Shown: positions 49,026 through 57,986, numbered from the stretch's first letter. The stretch is 64,000 nt of DNA from an uncultured Alphaproteobacteria bacterium (GCA_951812805.1 CATOSZ010000010.1:1-64000), one strand, 5' to 3'. Notes: a model not told the origin generated them from the letters alone. Numbers and translations: made by a program.

Positions 49026-50372
49026 TCAGGGCAGCGGCACCTCGTGTTTCTTCAGCATCGCCGTCTGGCGGCGGTGCAGGCGCTTCTCGTCGAAACCGGC
49101 GATCAGCTCGTGGAACAGCTGGTGCCAGTTGACCTCCGCGCGCAGGTGCATGAAGACGCCGCCGAGGCCGATCGCCGCGCGGTCCATGAAGACGAACTCG
49201 CGCGGCGGCGTCACGCCGCCCAGCTCGCGCAGCTTCTTGTGCACCTTTTCCGCCACCTCGCGGCCGTAGACGCCACCGGACTCGAACTCCTGGATGCGGC
49301 GAACGCGATCCTCCAGCAGCGGCGCGTAGACGAAGTTCGCCCACATGTTCAGGGTGTCGATGATCTCGTTGGTCAGGCCGCCGAAGCCCCAGGTTTCGTA
49401 GGCGTGCACCGCCAGTTCCCGGTCGTCGCGCGAAATCGCGTTGTAGAGGTCGATGACGCCGCGCACGAACTTGGCCTGGAAGATGCGCACGCAGCCGAAA
49501 TCCAGCAGGTTGATGCCGTGGTCCGGCCGGGCGGAATAGTTGCCGAGGTGCGGGTCGCCGTGGATGACGCCGTAGTTGTAGAAGGGGACGTACCAGGCGT
49601 GGAACATGTTGGTGGCGATGGCGTTGCGCACCTGGATGTCGGCGTCCTTGAATTCCAGCAGCCGCTCGCCGTCGAGCCAGGTCATGGTCAGCAGGCGGCG
49701 GGTCGAAAGCTCCGGCACCACGTCGGGGACGTGCACGCCGTCGGCGGTCTTCAGCATCTCGCGGTAGAGCGACATATGCCGCGCTTCCAGGTGGTAGTCG
49801 AGTTCCTCGCGCAGGCGGGCGGCGATCTCCTCGTGCACCTGGCCGGTGTCGATGGTTTTGTCGTAGCGGTGATAGATCGCAAAGATCAGCTTCAGCTGCC
49901 GCAGGTCCGCCTCCACCGCCGAGCTCATGTCGGGGTATTGCAGCTTGGCCGCGAGGTCGCGGCCGTCCAAGCTGGCCCGGTGCACCTGACCGAGGGAGGC
50001 GGCGGCCGAGGCCTCGCGCTCGAAGGCGTCGAAACGACCGGCCCAGTCGGGCCCCAGCTCCGCCGCCATGCGCCGGCGCACGAACAGCCAGCCCATCGAG
50101 GGCGCGTTCGACTGCAGCTGGATCAGCTCCTGCACATATTCCTGCGGCAGGGCCTCGGGCACGGTGGCCATGATCTGCGCCACCTTCATCAACGGCCCTT
50201 TCAGGCCGCCGAGCGCCGTCTTCAACTCGCGCGCATGCTCCGGCCGGTCGAGCTTGATGCCGAGAAATCGTTCGCCGGCCAGCCGTGCGGCGAGACCGCC
50301 GACCGCCGTCGAGACCTGGGCATAGCGCTTGACCCGTCCCCCGAGGGAGGAGGCCTCCTCGTCACCCGCCAT
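49026..50372 (-). CDS. ABC1/AarF (UbiB-like) atypical kinase
   Basis: 448 residues. The ABC1-specific N-terminal motif is LKGPLMKVAQIMATVPEALP (K..Q), then EASAAASLGQVHRASLDGRD (Ala-rich nucleotide loop), LAAKLQYPDMSSAVEADL with the phosphate-binding Lys, and the catalytic YGVIHGDPHLGNY and INLLDFGCVR (metal-binding). Such proteins support ubiquinone biosynthesis or quinone trafficking, with ATPase rather than protein-kinase activity. Unlike UbiB it lacks C-terminal transmembrane helices, so it belongs to a soluble ABC1 branch. Neighbours are unrelated. Confidence 0.9.
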   Translation of the reverse strand: MAGDEEASSLGGRVKRYAQVSTAVGGLAARLAGERFLGIKLDRPEHARELKTALGGLKGPLMKVAQIMATVPEALPQEYVQELIQLQSNAPSMGWLFVRRRMAAELGPDWAGRFDAFEREASAAASLGQVHRASLDGRDLAAKLQYPDMSSAVEADLRQLKLIFAIYHRYDKTIDTGQVHEEIAARLREELDYHLEARHMSLYREMLKTADGVHVPDVVPELSTRRLLTMTWLDGERLLEFKDADIQVRNAIATNMFHAWYVPFYNYGVIHGDPHLGNYSARPDHGINLLDFGCVRIFQAKFVRGVIDLYNAISRDDRELAVHAYETWGFGGLTNEIIDTLNMWANFVYAPLLEDRVRRIQEFESGGVYGREVAEKVHKKLRELGGVTPPREFVFMDRAAIGLGGVFMHLRAEVNWHQLFHELIAGFDEKRLHRRQTAMLKKHEVPLP

Positions 50373-50443
50373 CCGCGCTGCCCTCCCTGTACACCGTCCT
50401 TATCGCCACGTGTGATCGCGGCCCGGACATCGCAAGCGCGACG

Positions 50444-51247
50444 TCACGACGCGGTGATGCCGCCGTCGAGCACCAGTTCCGCCCCGTTCATGAGGTTGGA
50501 CTCGTCGCTCGCCAGATAGACCACGCCGTTGGCGATGTCGTCCACCGTTCCCATCCGGCCGATCGGCTGGCGCTGGGTGAGGCTTTCCCAGGCCTGCTCG
50601 AAGGTCTGGTGGCGGCCGAGGCGGATGGTCTTTTGGGCGACCTGCTTCATCATGTCGGTATCGATGATGCCCGGATGTACCGAGTTCACCCGGATGTTGT
50701 AGCCGAGAAAGGCGCATTCCAGGGCCAGCGACTTGGTGAACAGCCGCACGCCGCCCTTCGACATGGAATAGGCCGCACTCAGGGGCGAGCCGATGATGCC
50801 GGCGATCGACGAGGTGTTGATGATCGAGCCGGTGGTCCCGCCCTCCGGACAGCAGTCCTTCATCACCCGTATGCCATGCTTGGCGCCGAGGAAGACCCCC
50901 TCCAGGTTCACCGCCTGCATGCGCCGCCAGTCCTCGATGCTCGTATCCTCGATCGCCGAGGCGGCGAAGATGCCGGCGTTGTTGAAGAGGACGTGCAAGC
51001 CGCCTTCGGTCGCGATCACGTCGTCGACGATGGCGGCCCATTCGTCCTCCACCGTGACGTCGTGGCGCACGAAACGGGCACTCCCGCCGGCGGCGCGGAT
51101 CGCCGCCGCGGTCTCCGCGCCTTCGGCTTCCAGCAGGTCGGTCAGTACCACCCGCGCCCCCGCCGCCGCCAATGCCGTCGCCGATGCCGCGCCGATGCCC
51201 CGCGCGCCGCCGCTGACCAATGCCACCTTGCCGTCGAGCCTGCCCAT
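50444..51247 (-). CDS. SDR-family oxidoreductase
   Basis: 267 residues of the classical short-chain dehydrogenases. The cofactor motif is VALVSGGARGIGAASATALA, with Asp in RVVLTDLLEAEG favouring NAD(H). Also visible are the NAG motif FNNAGIF, catalytic Ser in INTSSIAGIIG, and the YSMSKGG Tyr/Lys pair. NSVHPGIIDTDM and DIANGVVYLASDESNLMNG complete the family pattern. ATG 51247 sits 20 nt after the stop of the MetE-like gene, so the two are probably co-transcribed. The substrate is a secondary alcohol or ketone, not further defined. Confidence 0.92.
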   Translation of the reverse strand: MGRLDGKVALVSGGARGIGAASATALAAAGARVVLTDLLEAEGAETAAAIRAAGGSARFVRHDVTVEDEWAAIVDDVIATEGGLHVLFNNAGIFAASAIEDTSIEDWRRMQAVNLEGVFLGAKHGIRVMKDCCPEGGTTGSIINTSSIAGIIGSPLSAAYSMSKGGVRLFTKSLALECAFLGYNIRVNSVHPGIIDTDMMKQVAQKTIRLGRHQTFEQAWESLTQRQPIGRMGTVDDIANGVVYLASDESNLMNGAELVLDGGITAS

Positions 51248-51267
51248 GATCTTCTCCCTCGAATGAT

Positions 51268-52413
51268 CTACCAGAGTGTTTCGCTCGCCCGCCGCGCGCC
51301 CTCGACCAGGCTTTCCAGCTTGGCCCAGACGATGTCGGGAAAGACGTTGGGATAGCCGGCGAAGGTGGCGAAGCCACAGTCGGTGCCGGCGATGATACGT
51401 TCGCGCCCGACCACCTCGGCGAAGCGGCGGATCCGCTCGGCCACCAGGTCCGGGTGCTCGATGAAGTTCGAGGTGCTGTCGACCACGCCCGGGACCAGCA
51501 CCTTGTCGTCGGGCAGAGGGTGGTCGCGGAATACCGCCCATTCGTGGGCATGGCGGGGGTTCGAGGCCTCGATCGAAAGCGCCATCGGCCGGGCCGCATA
51601 GACCAGGTCGATGATGTCGGCCAACGCCACGTCGTGATGGTGCGGCCCCTCGTAGTTGCCCCAGCAGAGATGCAGGCGCAGCCGGTCGGCCGGCAGGCCC
51701 GCCGTCGCGGCGTTCAGCACCTCGATATGGCGCGCGGCGATCCGGCGGAAGGCGGCGAGATCCAGATCGCTGTGCGCCAGGTGCCGGCCCATCGCAAGGT
51801 CGGGACAGTCGATCTGCAGGACGAAACCCGCCTCGACGATTTGCCGGTACTCGTCGGCCAGCACGCCGGCCAGCGCCTCGAGATAGGCGTCGTGGCTGGT
51901 GTAGTGGCGATTGTCGAGGAAGACGGTGACGACGCCGGGCGAGGCGGCGTTGAGGAAGCCGTCCACCGGGGAATGGGCCGCCACGGCGCCCGCGAAGCGG
52001 TCGAGATCGCGCCGCAGCGGTTCGGGATCGGCGAGCGCGACCTCGCCGACGCAGCACGGCCCGCTCGCCGAGGGGATGGTGCCGCCGATCTTCACCAGGT
52101 AGCGGGCATAATCGAGATAGTCGCGCAGGTCCTGGGCACCCTTCAGCCGGCTTTCGCCGCCAAAGCCGGCATAGCGGTCCTTCACATAGGTCGCATAGCT
52201 GATCTTGCCCATTTCGCCGTCGCTCACCGCGTCGATGCCGAGCGCGACTTGCCGGGCGACGGTGGCGTCGACGGCGGCGGCGATCTCGGCCTCGATGGCC
52301 GCGTGATCGACCGTCTCCCCCGCCTCGCGGGCGACGAGCATCTGCCGCAGGGATTCCGGGCGCGGCAGGCTGCCGACATGGGTGGTGAGGATGCGGTCGT
52401 GGCTCAGTTCCAT
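51268..52413 (-). CDS. Cobalamin-independent methionine synthase (MetE C-terminal type) family protein
   Basis: 381 residues corresponding to the C-terminal catalytic half of MetE only. Zinc ligands are in RLHLCWGNYEGPHHHDV (His-x-Cys) and IAGTDCGFATFAGYP (Cys). The N-terminal LTTHVGSLPRPESLRQML is the usual family start, and IDCPDLAMGRHLAHSD carries substrate-side residues. ATG 52413 is preferred over 52449. Such half-length proteins often act as methyltransferases on other thiols or in catabolism and need not make methionine. It is just upstream of the SDR gene. It may move a methyl group from a corrinoid or methyl-thiol donor; inference. Confidence 0.87.
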   Translation of the reverse strand: MELSHDRILTTHVGSLPRPESLRQMLVAREAGETVDHAAIEAEIAAAVDATVARQVALGIDAVSDGEMGKISYATYVKDRYAGFGGESRLKGAQDLRDYLDYARYLVKIGGTIPSASGPCCVGEVALADPEPLRRDLDRFAGAVAAHSPVDGFLNAASPGVVTVFLDNRHYTSHDAYLEALAGVLADEYRQIVEAGFVLQIDCPDLAMGRHLAHSDLDLAAFRRIAARHIEVLNAATAGLPADRLRLHLCWGNYEGPHHHDVALADIIDLVYAARPMALSIEASNPRHAHEWAVFRDHPLPDDKVLVPGVVDSTSNFIEHPDLVAERIRRFAEVVGRERIIAGTDCGFATFAGYPNVFPDIVWAKLESLVEGARRASETLW

Positions 52414-52506
52414 CGCGCGGGTCTCCGGGGCGGCGGCGGGCGGGCGCATTCTAAGACCAATCGCGCCGGCTTGACATCACCGCCCCCATGCCCAAGTGAC
52501 GGAGCG

Positions 52507-53079
52507 ATGAAGGTTTCTTCTCCCTGGCGCCTGACGGCGCTGTTGGCGGCGCTGCTGCTGCTCGGCCCCGGGCTCCGGGCGGAGGAGAACCTGCGTCCGC
52601 CAGGCGCCCATCCCGACTATCCGCTGCCGCCGGCCTCCGAGCGGCGGCTGTTTTTCATCCAGCGCTCGATGAACGCCAACACGGTGGTCTATGACGCTCG
52701 CCTCGGCACCGACGGCAGGCTCGATCCCAAGCGCCCGGTGGAGGTCTACTGGCTGCGCTACAACACGTCGGGCAAGCGCCGGAAGCTGAACTGGCTGGAA
52801 CGCAACTTCGCTTACGGTGTCGACACGGATCCTGACCCGGCCCGGCCGGGGCAGTTTCTCGTTCGCGTCGCGGCGCTGGAGGGGCGGCGTTTCCGGCTCT
52901 CCCTCGACGACGAGGGCCGGGCGCGGGCGGAAATGACGCTTGCCGGGCGGCCGGCGCTGTTGCGGCTGGTCTATGTGACGCTTGACGGCGAAAGCGCCTT
53001 CGCCGAGGTTCGCCACGTCGATTTCCACGGCGAGGATCTGGAGACCGGCGCCCCGGTGCGTGAGCGGATCGCGCCCTGA
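52507..53079 (+). CDS. Secreted DUF4833-family protein
   Basis: 190 residues with a signal peptide (SPWRLTALLAALLLLGPGLRA). The mature part contains LFFIQRSMNANTVVYDARLG, RPVEVYWLRYNTSGKRRKLN and VDFHGEDLETGAPVRERI, which match my memory of DUF4833 proteins of unknown function. Fold and role are unknown, but the R(S/N)xNxNxVxYxA pattern at the first strand is distinctive. It is followed 36 nt later by a CDP-alcohol phosphatidyltransferase, and together with the GT4 gene may belong to a phospholipid or glycolipid operon. Confidence 0.7.
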   Translation: MKVSSPWRLTALLAALLLLGPGLRAEENLRPPGAHPDYPLPPASERRLFFIQRSMNANTVVYDARLGTDGRLDPKRPVEVYWLRYNTSGKRRKLNWLERNFAYGVDTDPDPARPGQFLVRVAALEGRRFRLSLDDEGRARAEMTLAGRPALLRLVYVTLDGESAFAEVRHVDFHGEDLETGAPVRERIAP

Positions 53080-53115
53080 GGCGAAACCCCACCCGCCCGC
53101 CAGCCCGGTGACGCC

Positions 53116-53865
53116 ATGCCCCCGACCGCCACCCCCCGCCTCGCCGACGTCGTCGCCGCCTACAAGGCCGCGAAGTCGGGGGAGGAGTTGCGCGGCGAAT
53201 GGGGCGCGGTGCTGCTGTACCGCCCGCTCTCGTTCCTGCTGACGCCGCCGCTGGTGGCCCTCGGCATCGGTGCGACGACGGTCACCGCCGTCTCCTGCCT
53301 GCTGGCGCTGGCCCTGCCCATCGTCGCACTCACCGGCGGTGTCGTCTGGCTGGCAGCCGTCGCCGTCGTGTTCTCCGTGCTCGACTGCGTCGACGGTAAC
53401 ATCGCGCGTATCACCGCCACGACCAGCCGGCGCGGCCAATACGCCGACTTCATCACCGATGTGGTCTACCGGGTGGCGATGTACCTCTCGATCGGCCTGC
53501 TGGTGGCGCCGGGCGCGGTCGAGGGCTGGTGGCCGCTCGGCGCCGCGCCGGGCCTCGCCCTGGCGGCGGCCCTGCTGGCGGTGGCCGCGCGGCTCTCGCG
53601 GGTCTACGTCGAACAGGACATGGGCGCCGGCAACCCCTACGAGGCCAAGGCGGACGCGGCGTCGCAAGGGGGGGCGCCCGGGCCGCTGGCGCGCGTCGTC
53701 GACGGCCTTTTTCCCTTCGTCAGCGGTATCGATCCGCTGCTGCCGCTGATCGTGCTCGGCGCCGGACTCTTCGGTGAGTTGGAATGGGTGCTGGTCTGGC
53801 TGCTCGCCTATTCCGCCCTCGACTTCGTCTTTACCCAGGTCGAAATCCTGCGCGGCCTGAAATGA
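53116..53865 (+). CDS. CDP-alcohol phosphatidyltransferase family protein
   Basis: 249 residues with about six helices. The catalytic motif D(x)2DG(x)2AR(x)8G(x)3D(x)3D is visible as DCVDGNIARITATTSRRGQY followed by ADFITD. It transfers a phosphatidyl or other CDP-linked group to an alcohol such as inositol, glycerol phosphate or a sugar. The acceptor cannot be told, but a phosphoinositol-like product followed by glycosylation would fit the GT4 gene 16 nt downstream. Membrane-integral enzyme. Confidence 0.88.
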   Translation: MPPTATPRLADVVAAYKAAKSGEELRGEWGAVLLYRPLSFLLTPPLVALGIGATTVTAVSCLLALALPIVALTGGVVWLAAVAVVFSVLDCVDGNIARITATTSRRGQYADFITDVVYRVAMYLSIGLLVAPGAVEGWWPLGAAPGLALAAALLAVAARLSRVYVEQDMGAGNPYEAKADAASQGGAPGPLARVVDGLFPFVSGIDPLLPLIVLGAGLFGELEWVLVWLLAYSALDFVFTQVEILRGLK

Positions 53866-53881
53866 GCGGGGGGCTGAGCGC

Positions 53882-55033
53882 GTGAAGATCGGCATCGTCT
53901 GTCCCTACGACATCCACCGGCCGGGCGGCGTGCAGGCGCATATCCTCGACTGCGCCGCCCATATGGCGGGCCTCGGCCACGAGGTGCGCATCCTCGCCCC
54001 GGGCCCGGCGGACGAAGACTATGCGGGTCCGGTGCCGATCCTGCATTTCGGCGATTCGCGCCCGGTCACCTTCAACGAGACGTCGTTCGAGCTCTCCCTG
54101 ATGGACCGGGCGGAGAAGCAGCGCGCCGCCGCGGTGCTGGCGGCGGAGAATTTCGACGTGGTGCATTTCCACACGATCTGGACGCCCTTCATGGCCTTCC
54201 AGCTGTTCCGCCGCACGCCTGTGGCCACGGCCCGAGTCGCCACCTTCCACGACACCCCGCCCGACAGCTTCAGCGGCCGCATGACCAAGCAGGTGTTTTG
54301 GCTGTTCAGCCAGTATCTGCTGCGCCGTTTGGACCGGGCGCTCGCCGTCTCGCCCTCGCCGGCCGCGCACCTCGCCCGGGTGCCGGGGCGCGAGGTGGCC
54401 TTGCTGCCGCCGACAATCGACTATTCACGCTACCGGGCGCCGCAGGAGCGCATGCCGGGCCACGGCGCGGACGGCCGGGTCACCATCCTTTATCTAAGCC
54501 GGCTGGAAGCCCGCAAGGGCGTCTTCGTCCTGCTGGAGGCCTTCCGCCGCCTGGCCGGCGAGGGCGCGCCGGTCCGCCTGGTGATCGCCGGCGACGGCGA
54601 GGACCGGCCGGCGGTGGAAGCCTTCATCGCCGAGCACGGCCTCGACGAGGTCGAGCTGGTCGGCCGCGTCGACGAGGCCGACAAGCTGCGGTGGTACGCG
54701 ACGGCCGACATCTTCTGCGCGCCGGCGACCCACGGCGAAAGCTTCGGCATCGTCCTGGTCGAGGCGATGGCGAGCGGTACGCCCGTCGTCGCCGCCCGCA
54801 ACGCCGGTTTCGCCAGCGTCCTGACCGGCCCCGGCGCCGGCTACCTGGCGGCGCCCGGTGACGCGAGCGAGCTGCGCGACAGGCTCGCCGACCTGATCGA
54901 AGACCCCGACGCCCGCGCCGCGCTCGGCGCTTGGGGCCGCGAGGAGGCGATGCGCCACGACGTGACGGCGGTGGTACCCAAACTGCTCACCGTCTACGAG
55001 GACGCGATCCGGCGGCGGCGTGCGGGGCGTTAA
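53882..55033 (+). CDS. GT4 glycosyltransferase (PimA/PimB-like)
   Basis: 383 residues from GTG 53882. The GT-B fold N-terminus has VCPYDIHRPGGVQAHILDCA (typical of GT4 enzymes acting on lipid acceptors). VTILYLSRLEARKGVFVLLE and GDGEDRPAVEAFI form the nucleotide-sugar domain, with the E-x7-E motif in THGESFGIVLVEAMASGTPV. Together with the phosphatidyltransferase upstream it resembles the Actinobacterial pair that makes phosphatidylinositol mannosides, but in this organism the acceptor is unknown. Its stop lies 4 nt from the antisense toxin stub. Confidence 0.9.
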   Translation: MKIGIVCPYDIHRPGGVQAHILDCAAHMAGLGHEVRILAPGPADEDYAGPVPILHFGDSRPVTFNETSFELSLMDRAEKQRAAAVLAAENFDVVHFHTIWTPFMAFQLFRRTPVATARVATFHDTPPDSFSGRMTKQVFWLFSQYLLRRLDRALAVSPSPAAHLARVPGREVALLPPTIDYSRYRAPQERMPGHGADGRVTILYLSRLEARKGVFVLLEAFRRLAGEGAPVRLVIAGDGEDRPAVEAFIAEHGLDEVELVGRVDEADKLRWYATADIFCAPATHGESFGIVLVEAMASGTPVVAARNAGFASVLTGPGAGYLAAPGDASELRDRLADLIEDPDARAALGAWGREEAMRHDVTAVVPKLLTVYEDAIRRRRAGR

Positions 55034-55089
55034 GGTGTCTCGAACGGGTTGACGATCTGGACGGGAACGTCGCGAAGCTCGCGGGTCAA
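55030..55089 (-). pseudogene. VapC-like toxin C-terminal stub
   Basis: A TTG at 55089-55087 overlaps the antitoxin stop and opens a 19-codon frame encoding LTRELRDVPVQIVNPFETP. The TR...DVPVQIVNPF pattern matches the extreme C-terminus of PIN-domain VapC toxins (...TRNxxDF..VPVVNPF). The rest of the toxin, including the acidic active site, is absent, so an internal deletion has removed almost all of it and left the antitoxin next to the end of its partner. Confidence 0.5.
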
Positions 55090-55349
55090 TCGTCGAACTC
55101 GGGGATGGGTCGGCGTCGAATTCGGCCGCGGCGCGGCGCGAGATTCTCCGTCCGTGCCCCTGGTGCCAGAAGGAGTTCCTTCAACGTCGGTTTTGCCGCC
55201 CGGGTCAGTCGTTGCCATTCTTCGAGCGGCACCAGCACGGCTGTCTCCACACCCCTTCGGCTGATGATCTGCGGGCCGTCCGTCGCGGCGGCGTTCAGCA
55301 GCTCGCCGAACCGCGCCCGCGCCTTCCGCACCGGCCACACACGTTTCAT
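55086..55349 (-). CDS. Phd/YefM-family antitoxin (orphan)
   Basis: 87 residues. The Phd pattern is clear: WPVRKARARFGELLNAAATD, followed by GPQIISRRGVETAVLVPLEE and a helical WQRL tail. These proteins are DNA-binding antitoxins that repress their own operon and neutralise a PIN-domain or Doc toxin. The stop (TGA, 55088-55086) overlaps the start of the VapC stub, confirming the usual antitoxin-toxin order. The toxin is destroyed, so the antitoxin may persist as an anti-addiction factor or is decaying. The C-terminal ~25 residues are Arg-rich, atypical of an antitoxin tail. Confidence 0.78.
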   Translation of the reverse strand: MKRVWPVRKARARFGELLNAAATDGPQIISRRGVETAVLVPLEEWQRLTRAAKPTLKELLLAPGARTENLAPRRGRIRRRPIPEFDD

Positions 55350-55412
55350 GGGTATCCTTCCATTCCCGTCAGCTCATCGACTGTAGCTCGTCCTGGCCCA
55401 TACCGACAAGCC

Positions 55413-57074
55413 TCAACGGCTCACCCCCGCCGAGGGCGGGCGGCGGACGAGGGACCAGACGTTGGGCATTTCGCCGACGGGGATTTCGATCAGGCTCGGC
55501 TTTTCGTCGGCCAGGTGGCTGGCCAGCGTCTCTTCGAAGGCCTCCGGGGTTTCGGCGAGGTCGGCGCGCATGCCGTAGGCCCGGGCCATGGCGACGAAGT
55601 CCGGGTTGGTGAGGTCGACGGCGATGTGCCGCCCGCCATAGCTGTTGCGCTGGATCGTCTTGACGTTGCCGTAGGCCTGGTTGTTGAAGACCACGGCGGT
55701 CACCGGGATGTCGTGATGCACCGCGGTCGCCAGTTCCTGCACCGTGAACATGAAGCCGCCGTCGCCGCAGAGCGCCACGACCTTGCGATCGGGCCGTGCC
55801 ACCTTGGCGCCGAGTGCTGCGGGATAGGACCAGCCGAGCGTCGCCTGGAAACCCGGCATGAAGAAACTGCGGGGCTCGTGCATCGCCATGGCGAAACGGG
55901 CGTAGACGGTGAACCGGGTGACGTCGGCGAAGACCAGGCCGTCCGCCGGCAGGGCCCGGCGCAGCGCGCCCGTCAGCCCGGCGAGCGGTTCCATCTCCGC
56001 CAGTTTCGCCTGCATCTCGGCCCGCGCCGTCTCCGCCTCCGGCCAGATGCCACGCGCTTCGACGCCGGCCTCGGCAAGTGCGGCGTCCAGGGCACCCAAG
56101 CCGACCTCGGCGGAGGTGACGAGGGAGATGTCGGCCCGGCGCGGCTTGGTGATCTGCATCGGATCGATGTCGATGCGGATGGTCTCGACCTCGCCCTCCC
56201 GGCCCCAGGCGAGCGCCTGATTGGTAAACCGCGTGCCGACGATGAGGGCGGTGTCGCAGGCCGCCCAGGCGTCCTGCCCCGGCATCATGGTGAAGGCGAG
56301 CGGGTGGCTGTCCGGCAGGCTGCCGCGCGCGTTCGGGCTCATCACCACGGGCGCGCCCAGGCGTTCGGCGACCGCCAACACCGCCGCCTCCGCATCGACG
56401 ATGCCGCCGCCGACCAGGATCAACGGCCGTTTCGCCGCCGCCAGCCGTTCCGCCGCCCGGGCCACCAGGGCTGCCTCCGGCACCGGGGCGGGGTGCGGCG
56501 CCAGCGGGGCCGCCGGCTGCACGGGCGCGCTCTGGCCCAGCAGGTCCGGCGCCATTTCGAACACGGCCGGCTGTTTGCGCCCGGAATGCATGTGCTGGAA
56601 GGCGTCGGCCAGCAGGGCCGGCACTTGGGCCGGATGCTCGGCCCGCTCCGCCCAGTCGATGACGCCGCGGGTGACGGCGAGCTGGTCCTTCAGCTCGTGC
56701 GCGATGCCGTAGCCCTGGCCGATCTGGTAGGACGGGATCTGCCCGGTGATGCCCAGCATCGGCAGGTTGGCTGAGGCCCCGGTCGCCACGGCGGTCAGGC
56801 TGTTCAACAGCCCGGGCCCGGGCACCACGGCGAAAACCCCGGTCCGCCCGCTCGCCTGCGCATAGCCCATGGCCATGAAGGCGGCGCCCTGTTCGTGCCG
56901 GGTGTGCACGACGCGCAGGTTGTTGCGCAGCTCGTAGAAGGCATCGAACAGGTTGTCGAGCTGGATGCCGGGAATGCCGAAGACGGTATCGACACCGTGG
57001 TCCAACAGGGCGCGCGCGACGGCCTGGCCGCCGGTCATGGTCTGGGGCGTGGTGGTGGTGGAGGTGGAGGTCAT
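55413..57074 (-). CDS. Thiamine diphosphate-dependent enzyme (acetolactate synthase-like)
   Basis: 553 residues in the three-domain ThDP layout. The N-terminal Pyr domain has VDTVFGIPGIQLDNLFDAFY and catalytic Glu in VVHTRHEQGAAFMAMGYAQ. The central domain is RPLILVGGGIVDAEAAVLAV. The C-terminal PP domain has the metal-binding VVALCGDGGFMFTVQELATA and VVFNNQAYGN. Relatives include acetolactate synthase, oxalyl-CoA decarboxylase and benzoylformate decarboxylase; no branched-chain operon or regulatory subunit is adjacent, so a catabolic decarboxylase/lyase is as likely. Divergent from the DUF3800 gene. Confidence 0.9.
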   Translation of the reverse strand: MTSTSTTTTPQTMTGGQAVARALLDHGVDTVFGIPGIQLDNLFDAFYELRNNLRVVHTRHEQGAAFMAMGYAQASGRTGVFAVVPGPGLLNSLTAVATGASANLPMLGITGQIPSYQIGQGYGIAHELKDQLAVTRGVIDWAERAEHPAQVPALLADAFQHMHSGRKQPAVFEMAPDLLGQSAPVQPAAPLAPHPAPVPEAALVARAAERLAAAKRPLILVGGGIVDAEAAVLAVAERLGAPVVMSPNARGSLPDSHPLAFTMMPGQDAWAACDTALIVGTRFTNQALAWGREGEVETIRIDIDPMQITKPRRADISLVTSAEVGLGALDAALAEAGVEARGIWPEAETARAEMQAKLAEMEPLAGLTGALRRALPADGLVFADVTRFTVYARFAMAMHEPRSFFMPGFQATLGWSYPAALGAKVARPDRKVVALCGDGGFMFTVQELATAVHHDIPVTAVVFNNQAYGNVKTIQRNSYGGRHIAVDLTNPDFVAMARAYGMRADLAETPEAFEETLASHLADEKPSLIEIPVGEMPNVWSLVRRPPSAGVSR

Positions 57075-57301
57075 GGCTCTTGGGGGTCCTTCCCGGGAAC
57101 GACGCGACCCGCGCGCGGGAGCGGATCCGGGCGGGGGCGTGTGAGGATGCTGAGCGGCACTTTGCCCGGGCGGGGCGTGCGGCTCAAGGTTGTTCGGGTG
57201 TGGGGGTGTGGGGCTGGCACGCGCCGGGTTTCCGCCGACTTGGCGCTCGAATGCCGAGCCTTTGTATTGTCGATGGACTTGTTGTCCATCATACTCGCCC
57301 T

Positions 57302-57910
57302 ATGCTTGTTTTCATTGATGAAAGCGGCGACCCGGGGTTCGATGTCGAAGCGGGCGCCACGCCTTTGTTCGCCGCGGCAATGGTAATCTTCGCGGACGGC
57401 GACGCCGCACGACGGACGGACGCGGTGATTCGAGCCACCGCCAAACGCCTGAAGCCAAAGCCCGAGTTCAAATTCAACAAGAACAACAATGAGATGCGGG
57501 ATGCCTTCTTCAATGCGGTGCGTGGGTGCCCGTTCACCGTGAGGGCCATTGTCGTTCGCAAAGAGGTGATTTATTCCAAAGCCTTGAAGGCCGATACTGA
57601 TCGTTTCTACAGATTCTTCGTCAGGCAGATGATGACCCATGACGCGGGCCTTCTCGACAATGCCCGCGTGATTATCGACGGCTCCGGCGATAAGCGGTTC
57701 AGGGCGGCGATGAGAAAGTATCTTCGCAGCCAATTGGGCGAGCGGGTGGAGTCGGTGAAGTTCGCCGATTCGGTCAGCGACCCGCTGATACAACTCGCGG
57801 ACATGTGTGTCGGCGCGATTGCCCGTTCATTCCGTCACGATCGAAAGGAGCCGTCGCGATGGCGGCGCATTCTCGAGCCCAGGATCGGCAATATCTGGAA
57901 TTTTCAATAG
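57302..57910 (+). CDS. DUF3800 domain protein
   Basis: 202 residues. It starts MLVFIDESGDPGF, the DUF3800 hallmark, where the acidic DESG is a probable metal site of an RNase H-like fold. KFNKNNNEMRDAFF and RVIIDGSGDKRFRAAMRKYL (second acidic site) follow, then VSDPLIQLADMCVGAIARSF, the other signature. Such proteins often occur near mobile elements and defence genes, and a nuclease role has been proposed. The ATG at 57302 has no obvious Shine-Dalgarno and the region upstream to 57075 is noncoding. A small inverted repeat follows (57919-57986). Confidence 0.85.
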   Translation: MLVFIDESGDPGFDVEAGATPLFAAAMVIFADGDAARRTDAVIRATAKRLKPKPEFKFNKNNNEMRDAFFNAVRGCPFTVRAIVVRKEVIYSKALKADTDRFYRFFVRQMMTHDAGLLDNARVIIDGSGDKRFRAAMRKYLRSQLGERVESVKFADSVSDPLIQLADMCVGAIARSFRHDRKEPSRWRRILEPRIGNIWNFQ

Positions 57911-57918
57911 AAAGAATG

Positions 57919-57986
57919 CGTCCCATGCCCTAGCCCGGCGTAACCGGGCACGCGCACCCTACGGTGACGGTTCGGGTCATGGGACG
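57919..57986. repeat. Composite inverted repeat downstream of DUF3800
   Basis: CGTCCCATG (57919-57927) pairs with CATGGGACG (57978-57986), and inside this an additional stem CCCGG/CCGGG (57934-57938 and 57944-57948) can form. The outer arms enclose 50 nt. It may be the transcription terminator of the DUF3800 gene or the trace of a small structured element; there is no T tract. Confidence 0.5.

Noticed and set aside
57071..57793. 240-codon minus-strand frame antisense to DUF3800
   Set aside because: The DUF3800 motif MLVFIDESGDPGF is on the plus strand; the antisense frame has no family features.
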